Origin: Alphaproteobacteria bacterium
GTDB lineage: Bacteria > Pseudomonadota > Alphaproteobacteria > Micropepsales > Micropepsaceae
DNA: 64,000 nt
Assembly (NCBI GenBank): GCA_947467345.1
Contig: CANIHD010000019.1
Coordinates: forward strand, 1-64,000
Direction of reading: 5' to 3'
Shown: positions 54,383 to 61,122 of the stretch, piece by piece
How the letters are laid out: the number at the start of each line of letters is the position of its first letter
How positions within the stretch are numbered: position 1 is the first letter of the stretch
Notes under the pieces: model-generated
The model's database searches: none
The model's input: only the letters and a program-made list of their open reading frames with translations
Told to the model about the DNA's origin: nothing
Position numbers and translations under genes: made by a program

Positions 54383-55399
54383 ATGACCGAGACGACGCCC
54401 CGGCCAATGCCCTATCGCGATATCGCCGTGGTTGGTGCCGGCGCTTGGGGATCGGCGCTCGCCGCGGTGGCCGCGAGCGGCGGCCATGCAGTTACGCTGT
54501 GGGCGCGCGAGGCTGACGTGGTCGCTTCCGTGGCGTCCTCTCATGAGAACACCCGCTTTTTGCCCGGCATCACCCTGCCGGATCTGGTCGAGGCGACCGG
54601 TGATCTCGCCCAAGCCGCACGGGCCGACGCCATTTTGCTGGCGGTCCCTGCCCAGAATTTGCGCGCGACCCTCAAGATATTGGGGCCGCAGATCAAAGCC
54701 GGCACACCTGTTGTGTTATGCGCAAAGGGAATTGAGAACGGCAGCGGGTTATTGCTTACCGAGATTCTGGCCGAAGAGGCGCCGAGCGCCGAACTGGCCA
54801 TACTGTCGGGACCCAGCTTTGCCCGCGACGTGGCGCGGGGAATGCCCACCGCCATTGCCGTCGCGGCGCGCAAAGAAATCGCTGTACGGCTGCAGATGAC
54901 GTTGGGCCAGGCGCCCGGGTTTCGGCCCTATGTCACCGAAGACCTCACCGGTGTCGCGCTCGGCGGGGCGGCCAAGAATGTCTACGCCATTGCCTGCGGT
55001 ATGGTGGAGGGAGCCGGCTTCGGCGAAAGCGCCCGCGCAGGGTTGCTCGCCCGCAGCTTTGCCGAGCTCTTGCGCCTCGGCGGCGCCATTGGCGCCAAGC
55101 CGGAAACGCTGATGGGGCTTTCCGGCCTTGGCGATCTCGTATTGACCGCAACCTCTATGAGCTCGCGCAATTTCGCCTTCGGCGCCCATATCGGCGAAGG
55201 CAAACCATTGCGCGCTATGTTGGCACCAAGCCAACCTTTGGCCGAAGGCGCAGCCACTGCGCCCGCTCTGGTGGCGCGCGGCGCGCGTCACGGTGTGGAA
55301 TTGCCGGTGGCGGAAGCCGTGGCCGATGTGTTGGCGGGAAAATTGGATGTCACGCGCGCGGCGGATCGCCTTCTGTCGCGCCCGTTTCGCGCGGAGTGA
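54383..55399 (+). CDS. gpsA: Glycerol-3-phosphate dehydrogenase (NAD(P)+)
   Basis: Makes sn-glycerol 3-phosphate from dihydroxyacetone phosphate for phospholipid synthesis. The 338-residue protein has the Rossmann motif VVGAGAWGSALAAVAA at residue 14, CAKGIENGSGLLLTE, the catalytic Lys in GGAAKNVYAIACGMVEG and GLSGLGDLVLTATS. ATG 54383 gives the normal N-terminus; the frame from 54194 would run through the tetR start. It is 4 bp before the EVE-domain gene. Confidence 0.95.
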   Translation: MTETTPRPMPYRDIAVVGAGAWGSALAAVAASGGHAVTLWAREADVVASVASSHENTRFLPGITLPDLVEATGDLAQAARADAILLAVPAQNLRATLKILGPQIKAGTPVVLCAKGIENGSGLLLTEILAEEAPSAELAILSGPSFARDVARGMPTAIAVAARKEIAVRLQMTLGQAPGFRPYVTEDLTGVALGGAAKNVYAIACGMVEGAGFGESARAGLLARSFAELLRLGGAIGAKPETLMGLSGLGDLVLTATSMSSRNFAFGAHIGEGKPLRAMLAPSQPLAEGAATAPALVARGARHGVELPVAEAVADVLAGKLDVTRAADRLLSRPFRAE

Positions 55400-55402
55400 G
55401 CG

Positions 55403-55822
55403 ATGAAATACTGGCTGTTCAAAACCGAAGCCGAAACTTTTTCCTGGGATCAGCAGAAAAAGAAGGGCGCCAAGGGCGAGCCCTGGAGTGGTGTGCGCAA
55501 TCACCAAGCTGCTTCACATATGAAGCAGATGAAAAAAGGCGATCAGGGTTTTTTCTATCACACCGGCGACGAGAAGCAGATTGTCGGCATTGTCGAGGTG
55601 ATCGGCGAATATCGCCCTGATCCCACCGATGAAACCGCGCGGTTCGGTTTGGTCGATGTGAAAGCGGTGACGGATTTTCCTACGCCTGTGACGTTGGCTC
55701 AGATCAAAGCCGACTCTTCTTTTAAAGAGATGGTGCTGGTGAAGAATTCGCGCCTCTCCGTGCAGCCCGTTACTCCGGAAGAGTGGAAACGAATTTTGAA
55801 ACTGGGCGGTGTCAAAGCGTGA
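55403..55822 (+). CDS. EVE-domain protein
   Basis: A 139-residue single-domain EVE (PUA-like) protein, beginning KYWLFKTEAETFSWDQQ, with WSGVRNHQAASHMKQMKKGDQGFFYHTGDEKQIVGIVEV. The domain is thought to bind modified bases in DNA or RNA. It is stand-alone, without a nuclease partner. It sits 4 bp after gpsA and its stop overlaps the GTG of the Rieske gene. Confidence 0.92.
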   Translation: MKYWLFKTEAETFSWDQQKKKGAKGEPWSGVRNHQAASHMKQMKKGDQGFFYHTGDEKQIVGIVEVIGEYRPDPTDETARFGLVDVKAVTDFPTPVTLAQIKADSSFKEMVLVKNSRLSVQPVTPEEWKRILKLGGVKA

Positions 55823-56199
55823 TCTTACTGTGCCGCAAGGAAGATTTAGCTGCCACCGGTGCCAAAGGTCTCGTACTGGGCGAAGGTGAAGACGCGCTTG
55901 AAGTCGTCGTCGTGGAAAAATCGGGCAAGCGCTACGCCTATATCAATGCCTGCCCGCACCAATTCATTCCGCTTGAAACCTTCCCGGATCATTTCTTCGC
56001 CGAGGACAAGAAACATCTCATCTGCTCGGGCCATTGGGCGCTGTTTCGTCTCGACACCGGGCTGTGCGTCGAAGGCCCATGCCGCGGCGACAGCCTCGAC
56101 AAACTGGCCATCGTCGAACAGGACGGCGCGATTTACTTGAACGAAGCGCGCACGCCCGCTGAAATCGCCCGCGCCAAGAGAACCAAGCGCAATTGGTGA
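55819..56199 (+). CDS. Rieske [2Fe-2S] domain protein
   Basis: A 126-residue ferredoxin-like protein with one Rieske domain. Cluster ligands are Cys and His in NACPHQF and Cys and His in LICSGHWALF, near residues 45 and 74, so the site is complete. No membrane segment or oxygenase domain is attached. GTG 55819 is chosen because it overlaps the EVE stop (GTGA). It ends 5 bp from the convergent fliP stop. Its electron partner is unknown. Confidence 0.88.
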   Translation: MILLCRKEDLAATGAKGLVLGEGEDALEVVVVEKSGKRYAYINACPHQFIPLETFPDHFFAEDKKHLICSGHWALFRLDTGLCVEGPCRGDSLDKLAIVEQDGAIYLNEARTPAEIARAKRTKRNW

Positions 56200-56203
56200 C
56201 GCG

Positions 56204-56962
56204 TTACGTGGGCGGGGCGAGGCCGTAGCTCGCCACCAGCGAACCGGCAACCAGACGCCAGCCGTCGACGAGCACGAAAAAGATCAGTTTGAACGGTAGG
56301 GAAATCACCACCGGCGGCAACATCATCATGCCCATCGACATCAAGATGGATGAGATCGCCATGTCGATAATCAGGAACGGCACGAACAAAAGAAAACCGA
56401 TTTCGAACGCGCGTTTCAATTCCGAAATCATGAAAGCCGGTATCACGGCGCGTAAAGGCGCCGCTTCTGGGGCTTGTGGAATTTCCACCTGTGCCATCGA
56501 AACGAACAATCCCAGATCTTCGTTGCGCGTATGCGCCAGCATAAAATTGCGCATCGGCGTCGAAGCGCGCTCCAAGGCCTGTTCGGTCGTGATCTGCTCC
56601 GCGATCAGTGGCGCTATGGCCATTTCATAGACAGCATTGAATGTCGGCGTCATCACAAAGAGCGTGAGGAACAGCGCCAGCGAAACGATCACGCTGTTGG
56701 GCGGGCTCGATTGCGTGCCGATGGCGGAACGCAATAGCGACAGAACGACAACAATGCGCGTGAAGCAGGTCGTCATCATCAAAATCGACGGTGCCAGGCT
56801 CAGAATCGTGATGAGACCGAGGATCTGCATGATCCGTTCGGTCATCGCGCCGCCGCCGGTCAGGTCCACCGTGATCGGCGGCATAGCAGGCACGGCTTGC
56901 GCCAATGCAACGCTGGGCAGAGCGACAAGAATAAGTGTGGCGAGAGCGATGTGCTTGTTCAT
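56204..56962 (-). CDS. fliP: Flagellar export protein FliP
   Basis: Core component of the flagellar type III export gate with FliQ and FliR. The 252-residue protein has a cleavable signal peptide (residues 1-21, LILVALPSVALA), then four membrane helices around the ITILSLAPSILMMTTCFTRIVVVLSLLR and FLLFVPFLIIDMAISSILMSMGMMMLPP signatures. ATG 56962 is the usual MNK start and overlaps the fliO stop (ATGA); the frame from 57079 adds only fliO-shadow residues. Confidence 0.96.
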   Translation of the reverse strand: MNKHIALATLILVALPSVALAQAVPAMPPITVDLTGGGAMTERIMQILGLITILSLAPSILMMTTCFTRIVVVLSLLRSAIGTQSSPPNSVIVSLALFLTLFVMTPTFNAVYEMAIAPLIAEQITTEQALERASTPMRNFMLAHTRNEDLGLFVSMAQVEIPQAPEAAPLRAVIPAFMISELKRAFEIGFLLFVPFLIIDMAISSILMSMGMMMLPPVVISLPFKLIFFVLVDGWRLVAGSLVASYGLAPPT

Positions 56963-57270
56963 ATCGGGCGTCCTGAAGCGGCCGCCAATGCAGCGGAAAA
57001 ATCTTCGGGCGCGGCGCCGCTGCCAACCAAGGTTGCGCTTTGCGGACCGAGTACGATGACATGTTCTTTGGTGTCGCAACGTAGGAGAACGAGGCGATGC
57101 TTGGGCCCTAAAGCGATGGTTTCAACGACGGAAAGGCGGCGCGCTTTGCGGCCGGGAAGACCCGGAAGGCCCGCAACGCCGAATTTCCGCATGGCCAAAA
57201 CCGCACCGCCGACCAACGCCAGCACAAGGGCAAGCGCGCCGAAATAGCGGACAAAATCGACGACATCCAT
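56959..57270 (-). CDS. fliO: Flagellar biosynthesis protein FliO
   Basis: Assembly chaperone of the FliP ring. The 103-residue protein has one membrane helix (about residues 8-28, YFGALALVLALVGGAVLAM) and a cytoplasmic domain with RRLSVVETIALGPKHRLVLLRCDTKEHVIVLG, the FliO signature. ATG 57270 gives the natural MDVVDFVRYFG start. It is coupled to fliP and diverges from flgB across a 190-bp region with CtrA boxes. Confidence 0.92.
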   Translation of the reverse strand: MDVVDFVRYFGALALVLALVGGAVLAMRKFGVAGLPGLPGRKARRLSVVETIALGPKHRLVLLRCDTKEHVIVLGPQSATLVGSGAAPEDFSAALAAASGRPI

Positions 57271-57345
57271 GGAAATGCACGCTCCCGCCCGGCAAAATCT
57301 GCAGGCGTCAATCACGCCATGCCGGGTGATCCTCGCGGTTCATGC

Positions 57346-57360
57346 TTAATCGCAGGTTAA
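57346..57360. promoter_or_regulatory. CtrA box 1 in the flagellar divergent promoter
   Basis: TTAA-TCGCAGG-TTAA is a perfect TTAA-N7-TTAA full site for CtrA, about 76 bp upstream of the fliO ATG and 100 bp upstream of flgB. It lies 8 bp before a sigma-54-like element. Confidence 0.6.
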
Positions 57361-57367
57361 AGCACTC

Positions 57368-57382
57368 GGCAAAATTTTCGCA
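57368..57382 (+). promoter_or_regulatory. Possible sigma-54-type promoter upstream of flgB
   Basis: GGCAAAATTTTCGCA keeps the invariant GG and GC dinucleotides at 12-bp spacing and matches GGCA and TnGCA of the -24/-12 consensus (TGGCAC-N5-TTGCA). The T before GG is absent. It lies between two CtrA boxes and would start transcription near 57393, about 67 bp before the flgB ATG. Confidence 0.35.
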
Positions 57383-57397
57383 TCCGATCGGGTTTGG

Positions 57398-57412
57398 TTA
57401 AGTCGCGATTAA
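57398..57412. promoter_or_regulatory. CtrA box 2 in the flagellar divergent promoter
   Basis: TTAA-GTCGCGA-TTAA is a second perfect CtrA full site, 48 bp upstream of the flgB ATG and about 128 bp from fliO. Two full sites in a 70-bp stretch of flagellar promoter are unlikely by chance at this GC content. Confidence 0.6.
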
Positions 57413-57459
57413 GCTTACCGGCGCGATGCTGCGGGCGCATCCAAGAGGTCGGACCCGCC

Positions 57460-57849
57460 ATGCAGACCGATTCCATACCGCTCTTCTCGTTGATCACGCA
57501 GCGCATGACATGGTTGTCCGCGCGTCAGGCCGTTCTCTCCGACAATGTCGCCAATGCCGATACGCCGAAATTTGTGGTCCGCGATGTGAAGCCCATGGAT
57601 TTCGGAAATCTGCTGGCGCGTGAGACGGGGCTCAACACCACGAACACACATCACATCAAAGCGGGATTGAATTCGAGCAATCCGGTCGAAGCGATGGAAG
57701 TGCGCACGCCCGGCGGCGCGCCCACCGCAGTGTCGCTGGAGCAGCAGATGATCAAGCTGTCAGACACGCAGCTGCAATATCAGACGGCGACCAATCTCTA
57801 TCAGAAAGCCGTCGGCATGTTTCGTACCGCGCTCAGCGGCCGCTTCTAG
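57460..57849 (+). CDS. flgB: Flagellar basal-body rod protein FlgB
   Basis: Proximal rod component. The 129-residue protein has the rod motif LSARQAVLSDNVANADTPKFVVRDVKPMDF and the C-terminal TQLQYQTATNLYQKAVGMFRTAL helix. ATG 57460 is chosen over 57394. It begins the rightward operon flgB-flgC-fliE-orf56-fliQ-fliR-flhB. Confidence 0.94.
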   Translation: MQTDSIPLFSLITQRMTWLSARQAVLSDNVANADTPKFVVRDVKPMDFGNLLARETGLNTTNTHHIKAGLNSSNPVEAMEVRTPGGAPTAVSLEQQMIKLSDTQLQYQTATNLYQKAVGMFRTALSGRF

Positions 57850-57864
57850 GAGGAGTCCTAAACC

Positions 57865-58275
57865 ATGGATTTCACCACGTCACTTTATGTCGCCGCCGCG
57901 GGCCTTCGTGCCCAATCCGGCCGCATGCGCATCATCGCGGAAAATCTGGCGAATGCGGATTCGACATCGCAGACCGCGAATGGCGAGCCCTATCGGCGGA
58001 AGGTCGCAACCATCAATTCCGAATTCGACCGCGAACTCGGCTCGAATGTTGTGACACTTGGCCGCCCAGTCGCGGATCAATCCGAATTCCGTCTGCAATA
58101 CGATCCGGGAAATCCGCGCGCCGATGCCGCCGGTTACGTCCGCATGTCCAACGTCAACACGCTGGTGGAAATGATGGACATGCGTGAAGCGCAACGCGCT
58201 TACGAATCCAATCTTCAGGTGATGGACGCCGCACGCACCATGCTGGCGCGTACCATCGATCTTTTGCGGCGTTAG
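57865..58275 (+). CDS. flgC: Flagellar basal-body rod protein FlgC
   Basis: Proximal rod component working with FlgB. The 136-residue protein has the N-terminal SLYVAAAGLRAQSGRMRIIAENLANADST rod motif and the C-terminal MMDMREAQRAYESNLQVMDAARTMLARTIDLLRR. An AGGAGG ribosome-binding site lies upstream of ATG 57865, 15 bp after flgB. Confidence 0.96.
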   Translation: MDFTTSLYVAAAGLRAQSGRMRIIAENLANADSTSQTANGEPYRRKVATINSEFDRELGSNVVTLGRPVADQSEFRLQYDPGNPRADAAGYVRMSNVNTLVEMMDMREAQRAYESNLQVMDAARTMLARTIDLLRR

Positions 58276-58304
58276 AAAACGCTGTTTAAACGGAGAACCG
58301 AGCC

Positions 58305-58637
58305 ATGGCTGCAAGTCCTATAAATGCCGCCGCTGCCTATCAAGCCGTCGCACGCCTCGGCACTGGCGGTGCCGGCGGTGCTGAATCCGCCCTGCCCAAT
58401 CTCGGCACCGGAGCGACCGGCGGCGACTTCAGTTCCTTTTTAAACGACGCAGTGAAGAGCACCGTTGACACAATGCGTTCCGGTGAAGCCGCCGCCGCGC
58501 AAGGCGCAGCCGGCAAAGGCGACATTGTGCAGGTGGTGAACGCCGTCACGGCCGCCGAACTCACGTTGGAGACTGTAGTTGCTGTGCGCGACAAAGTCAT
58601 CAGCGCCTATCAAGACATCATGCGCATGCCAATCTAA
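58305..58637 (+). CDS. fliE: Flagellar hook-basal body protein FliE
   Basis: Adapter between the MS ring and rod. The 110-residue protein has the FliE C-terminal signature VQVVNAVTAAELTLETVVAVRDKVISAYQDIMRMPI; the N-terminus is Ala/Gly-rich and variable, as usual. ATG 58305 with GGAGAA upstream. It lies between flgC and the small orf56. Confidence 0.95.
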   Translation: MAASPINAAAAYQAVARLGTGGAGGAESALPNLGTGATGGDFSSFLNDAVKSTVDTMRSGEAAAAQGAAGKGDIVQVVNAVTAAELTLETVVAVRDKVISAYQDIMRMPI

Positions 58638-58685
58638 CGCGTTTGGCCTGCCAGTCCGCTTATGAATTTCGAGGGGAATTGTTGA

Positions 58686-58856
58686 ATGGAACCGCTTAGC
58701 GAAGAGCTCTTTATTCCGGACGCCGATATTCGGTTACCCGGCACGCGGCTCGGCCGCTTTCTTGAACGCCTAGCGCAAGAGCAAAGCCCACGCCCTGATG
58801 TCGCGCTGGGGTTCGAAGGCAAAAAATCCATTCGCGTGCGCGGAGGTAAATCCTGA
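58686..58856 (+). CDS. 56-residue small ORF between fliE and fliQ
   Basis: An unrecognised 56-codon gene starting MEPLSEELFIPDADIRLPGT and ending SIRVRGGKS. It is charged, has no membrane segment and shows the codon use of its neighbours. A GAGGGGAA lies 10 bp upstream of ATG 58686. Its stop overlaps the fliQ ATG by one base (TGATG), so fliQ translation is probably coupled to it. These features support a real gene and not a spacer. A function in export-gate assembly or in setting fliQ expression is possible but only inferred. Confidence 0.65.
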   Translation: MEPLSEELFIPDADIRLPGTRLGRFLERLAQEQSPRPDVALGFEGKKSIRVRGGKS

Positions 58857-59119
58857 TGGACGGCGCTGAAACGCTCGACTTCGCGCGCGAGTCGATCATT
58901 CTTCTCATTCAAATCTGCGCGCCGCCAATGATTACCGCGCTGGTCGTCGGCGTGGCTATCGGCCTCTTGCAGGCTTTGACACAGGTTCAGGAAATGACAC
59001 TGGTCTTCGTGCCGAAGATCTTGGCCATTTTCGTCGTGCTGCTGATCGCGCTGCCCTTCGCTGGCGAAGCGATGGCGGCCTATATGGAAAACGTCGCGGC
59101 GCGCATCGCAGGTCCATGA
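58856..59119 (+). CDS. fliQ: Flagellar export protein FliQ
   Basis: Export-gate subunit. The 87-residue protein has two membrane helices with ESIILLIQICAPPMITALVVGVAIGLLQALTQVQEMTLVFVPKILAIF, the full FliQ signature. It overlaps the small ORF upstream by one base and fliR downstream by four (ATGA). Confidence 0.96.
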   Translation: MDGAETLDFARESIILLIQICAPPMITALVVGVAIGLLQALTQVQEMTLVFVPKILAIFVVLLIALPFAGEAMAAYMENVAARIAGP

Positions 59120-59880
59120 CTTTTATTCTCCCCGCTCTTGAAGGCACGGTCTTCGCGTTCACGCTTACCTTCGCGCGGGCCGGGGCCATGATCATGCTGC
59201 TGCCGGTCATCGGCGATATCGGCGTCCCGGCGCGCGTGCGCCTGGCATTCGCCCTTGCCGTGTCGGCGGCGCTGGCGCCGACCGTTGCACATTTTTATCC
59301 GGCCACCGCGCCCGCGCCCGTGGCGCTGGCGTTTCTGGTGATGCGCGAAACAATTGTCGGGATCATGGTAGGCACCATGGCACGCCTCATCATGAGCGCG
59401 CTCGATGTTGCCGGCACGTTGATCGCCAATCAGACGGGCCTTGCCTTCGCGCAAACCTTCAACCCGTCCTTGAGCGCCTCGACAACTGTGGTCAGCACGT
59501 TTCTTTCGCTGCTTGGTGCCATGCTCGTGTTTGAATCAAACCTCCATCATCTCGCCATCGGCGCCATTCGCGGCTCTTACGATCTCATGCCGCCCGACGG
59601 CGCGCTGATGACCGCCGACATGGTGGAGCTGGCGGTGCGCATGGTTTCAGGCTCCTTCGCTTTAGGACTGCAACTCGCGGCGCCCTTCGTGCTGTTGGGA
59701 TTTCTGATCTATGTCGCGCTCGGCCTCATCTCGCGCCTGATGCCGCAAATGCAGGCTTTCTTCCTGGCGATGCCGATCAACATTCTGACCGGCTTCGTGC
59801 TGCTCAATCTGTTTCTCGGCGTCATGACGACGACGTTTCTGGAATTCTTTGCCACCAACATGGCAATTTTCAATCCGTAA
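59116..59880 (+). CDS. fliR: Flagellar export protein FliR
   Basis: Export-gate subunit. The 254-residue protein has about six membrane helices, with FARAGAMIMLLPVIGDIGVPARVRLAFAL and GTLIANQTGLAFAQTFNPSLSASTTVVSTFLSLLGAML, and ends NMAIFNP. Coupled to fliQ by ATGA; flhB follows after 6 bp. Confidence 0.95.
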   Translation: MTFILPALEGTVFAFTLTFARAGAMIMLLPVIGDIGVPARVRLAFALAVSAALAPTVAHFYPATAPAPVALAFLVMRETIVGIMVGTMARLIMSALDVAGTLIANQTGLAFAQTFNPSLSASTTVVSTFLSLLGAMLVFESNLHHLAIGAIRGSYDLMPPDGALMTADMVELAVRMVSGSFALGLQLAAPFVLLGFLIYVALGLISRLMPQMQAFFLAMPINILTGFVLLNLFLGVMTTTFLEFFATNMAIFNP

Positions 59881-59886
59881 GGGCCC

Positions 59887-60969
59887 ATGGCTGAAGATCG
59901 CGACGACTCACAACGCACTGAAGAACCTACTCAGCGACGGCTAGACGAAGCGCGCAAAAAAGGCGACGTCGTCAAAAGCCAGGACCTGTCCACGTTCATC
60001 ATGCTCTCCGGCAGTACGCTCGCCATTCTGATCGGCCGCGGTAGCGCCGCGAAATCCTTCCTCGCCCAATTCCTCGTCTATCTGCAATCGCCCGAATCCT
60101 TCGTGCTCGATGCCGGGTCCGCGAATCTGCTTTTGGGCCGCGTCTCCTACGGGCTTTTGATGGTGGTAGGGCCCGTTATCGGATTCATTTCCCTCGCAGC
60201 CGTTGCCGGCCATGTGGTGCAATCGATGCCCACGATCTCGACCGAGAAAATTCGCCCGGATCTTTCGAAATTGTCGCTCCTCAAAGGGGCGAAGCGCCTT
60301 TTCGGGCTCGATGCGCTCGTCAATCTGATCAAGGGCATTCTGAAAATTGCGGCGGTCACCATCGCGATTGCGCTGGCCATCTGGCCGGACCGCGCCCGCC
60401 TGGCCACCTCGCTTTCCATGGATCCGATGTCGCTGATCGGATTGCTGATGGCGCTCACCTTGAAGGTGTTGCTGGCCTCGCTCATCGTTCTCGCCGCCAT
60501 CGCGGCGTTCGATTATTTCTACCAGCGCACCCGCTTCATGCAGCGCCACCGCATGAGCCGGCAGGAACTGAAAGACGAAATGAAGCAGAGCGAAGACGAT
60601 CCGGTCGTCAAAGCCCGCATTCGCCAGCTTCGTTACGAGCGTTTGCGCCGGCGCATGATGGCCGCGGTGCCGGAAGCCACCGTGATTATCACCAACCCGA
60701 CTCACTATGCCGTGGCGTTGAAATACGAGTCGGGCAAGACGGGCGCGCCCATTTGCGTCGCCAAGGGCGTCGACGGGCTCGCGCTCAAGATTCGTGAAAT
60801 CGCCACCGAGCACGATGTGCCCATCGTCGAAAACCCGCCTCTGGCCCGCGCGCTCTATGCCAGCGTGGAACTTGACGACGAAATCAGCGCCGAGCATTAC
60901 AAGGCGGTGGCGCAGGTGATCGGCTACGTCATGCGGTTGGCGAATCAGCGGGCCTTCTGGCGCAACTGA
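59887..60969 (+). CDS. flhB: Flagellar export switch protein FlhB
   Basis: Switches export substrate from rod/hook to filament proteins by self-cleavage. The 360-residue protein has a basic N-tail (SQRTEEPTQRRLDEARKKGDVVKSQDLST), four membrane helices and a cytoplasmic domain with the autocleavage motif NPTH at residues 270-273, followed by YAVALKYESGKTGAPICVAKG. ATG 59887, 6 bp after fliR. It is the last gene before cckA. Confidence 0.96.
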   Translation: MAEDRDDSQRTEEPTQRRLDEARKKGDVVKSQDLSTFIMLSGSTLAILIGRGSAAKSFLAQFLVYLQSPESFVLDAGSANLLLGRVSYGLLMVVGPVIGFISLAAVAGHVVQSMPTISTEKIRPDLSKLSLLKGAKRLFGLDALVNLIKGILKIAAVTIAIALAIWPDRARLATSLSMDPMSLIGLLMALTLKVLLASLIVLAAIAAFDYFYQRTRFMQRHRMSRQELKDEMKQSEDDPVVKARIRQLRYERLRRRMMAAVPEATVIITNPTHYAVALKYESGKTGAPICVAKGVDGLALKIREIATEHDVPIVENPPLARALYASVELDDEISAEHYKAVAQVIGYVMRLANQRAFWRN

Positions 60970-61039
60970 ACTATTGCCAATAGGTAAACCGCGTCGCGCA
61001 AATGCTGTCTGCGCACGGGTTTAAATCTTTGGGCTTCCA

Positions 61040-61073
61040 CGAGATTCCGCCGTATGGAATGCGGCGAATCTCG
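61040..61073. other. Imperfect inverted repeat upstream of cckA
   Basis: CGAGATTCCGC pairs with GCGGCGAATCTCG around a GTATGGAAT-containing loop with a one-base bulge. It lies 70 bp after the flhB stop and about 50 bp before the cckA ATG. There is no T-tract, so it may be a weak transcript end, an mRNA structure or an operator. Confidence 0.35.
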
Positions 61074-61122
61074 CTATGATCAATTATCAAAGCACCCGAA
61101 TCAGCCGCCAAGATCGGCCGCT

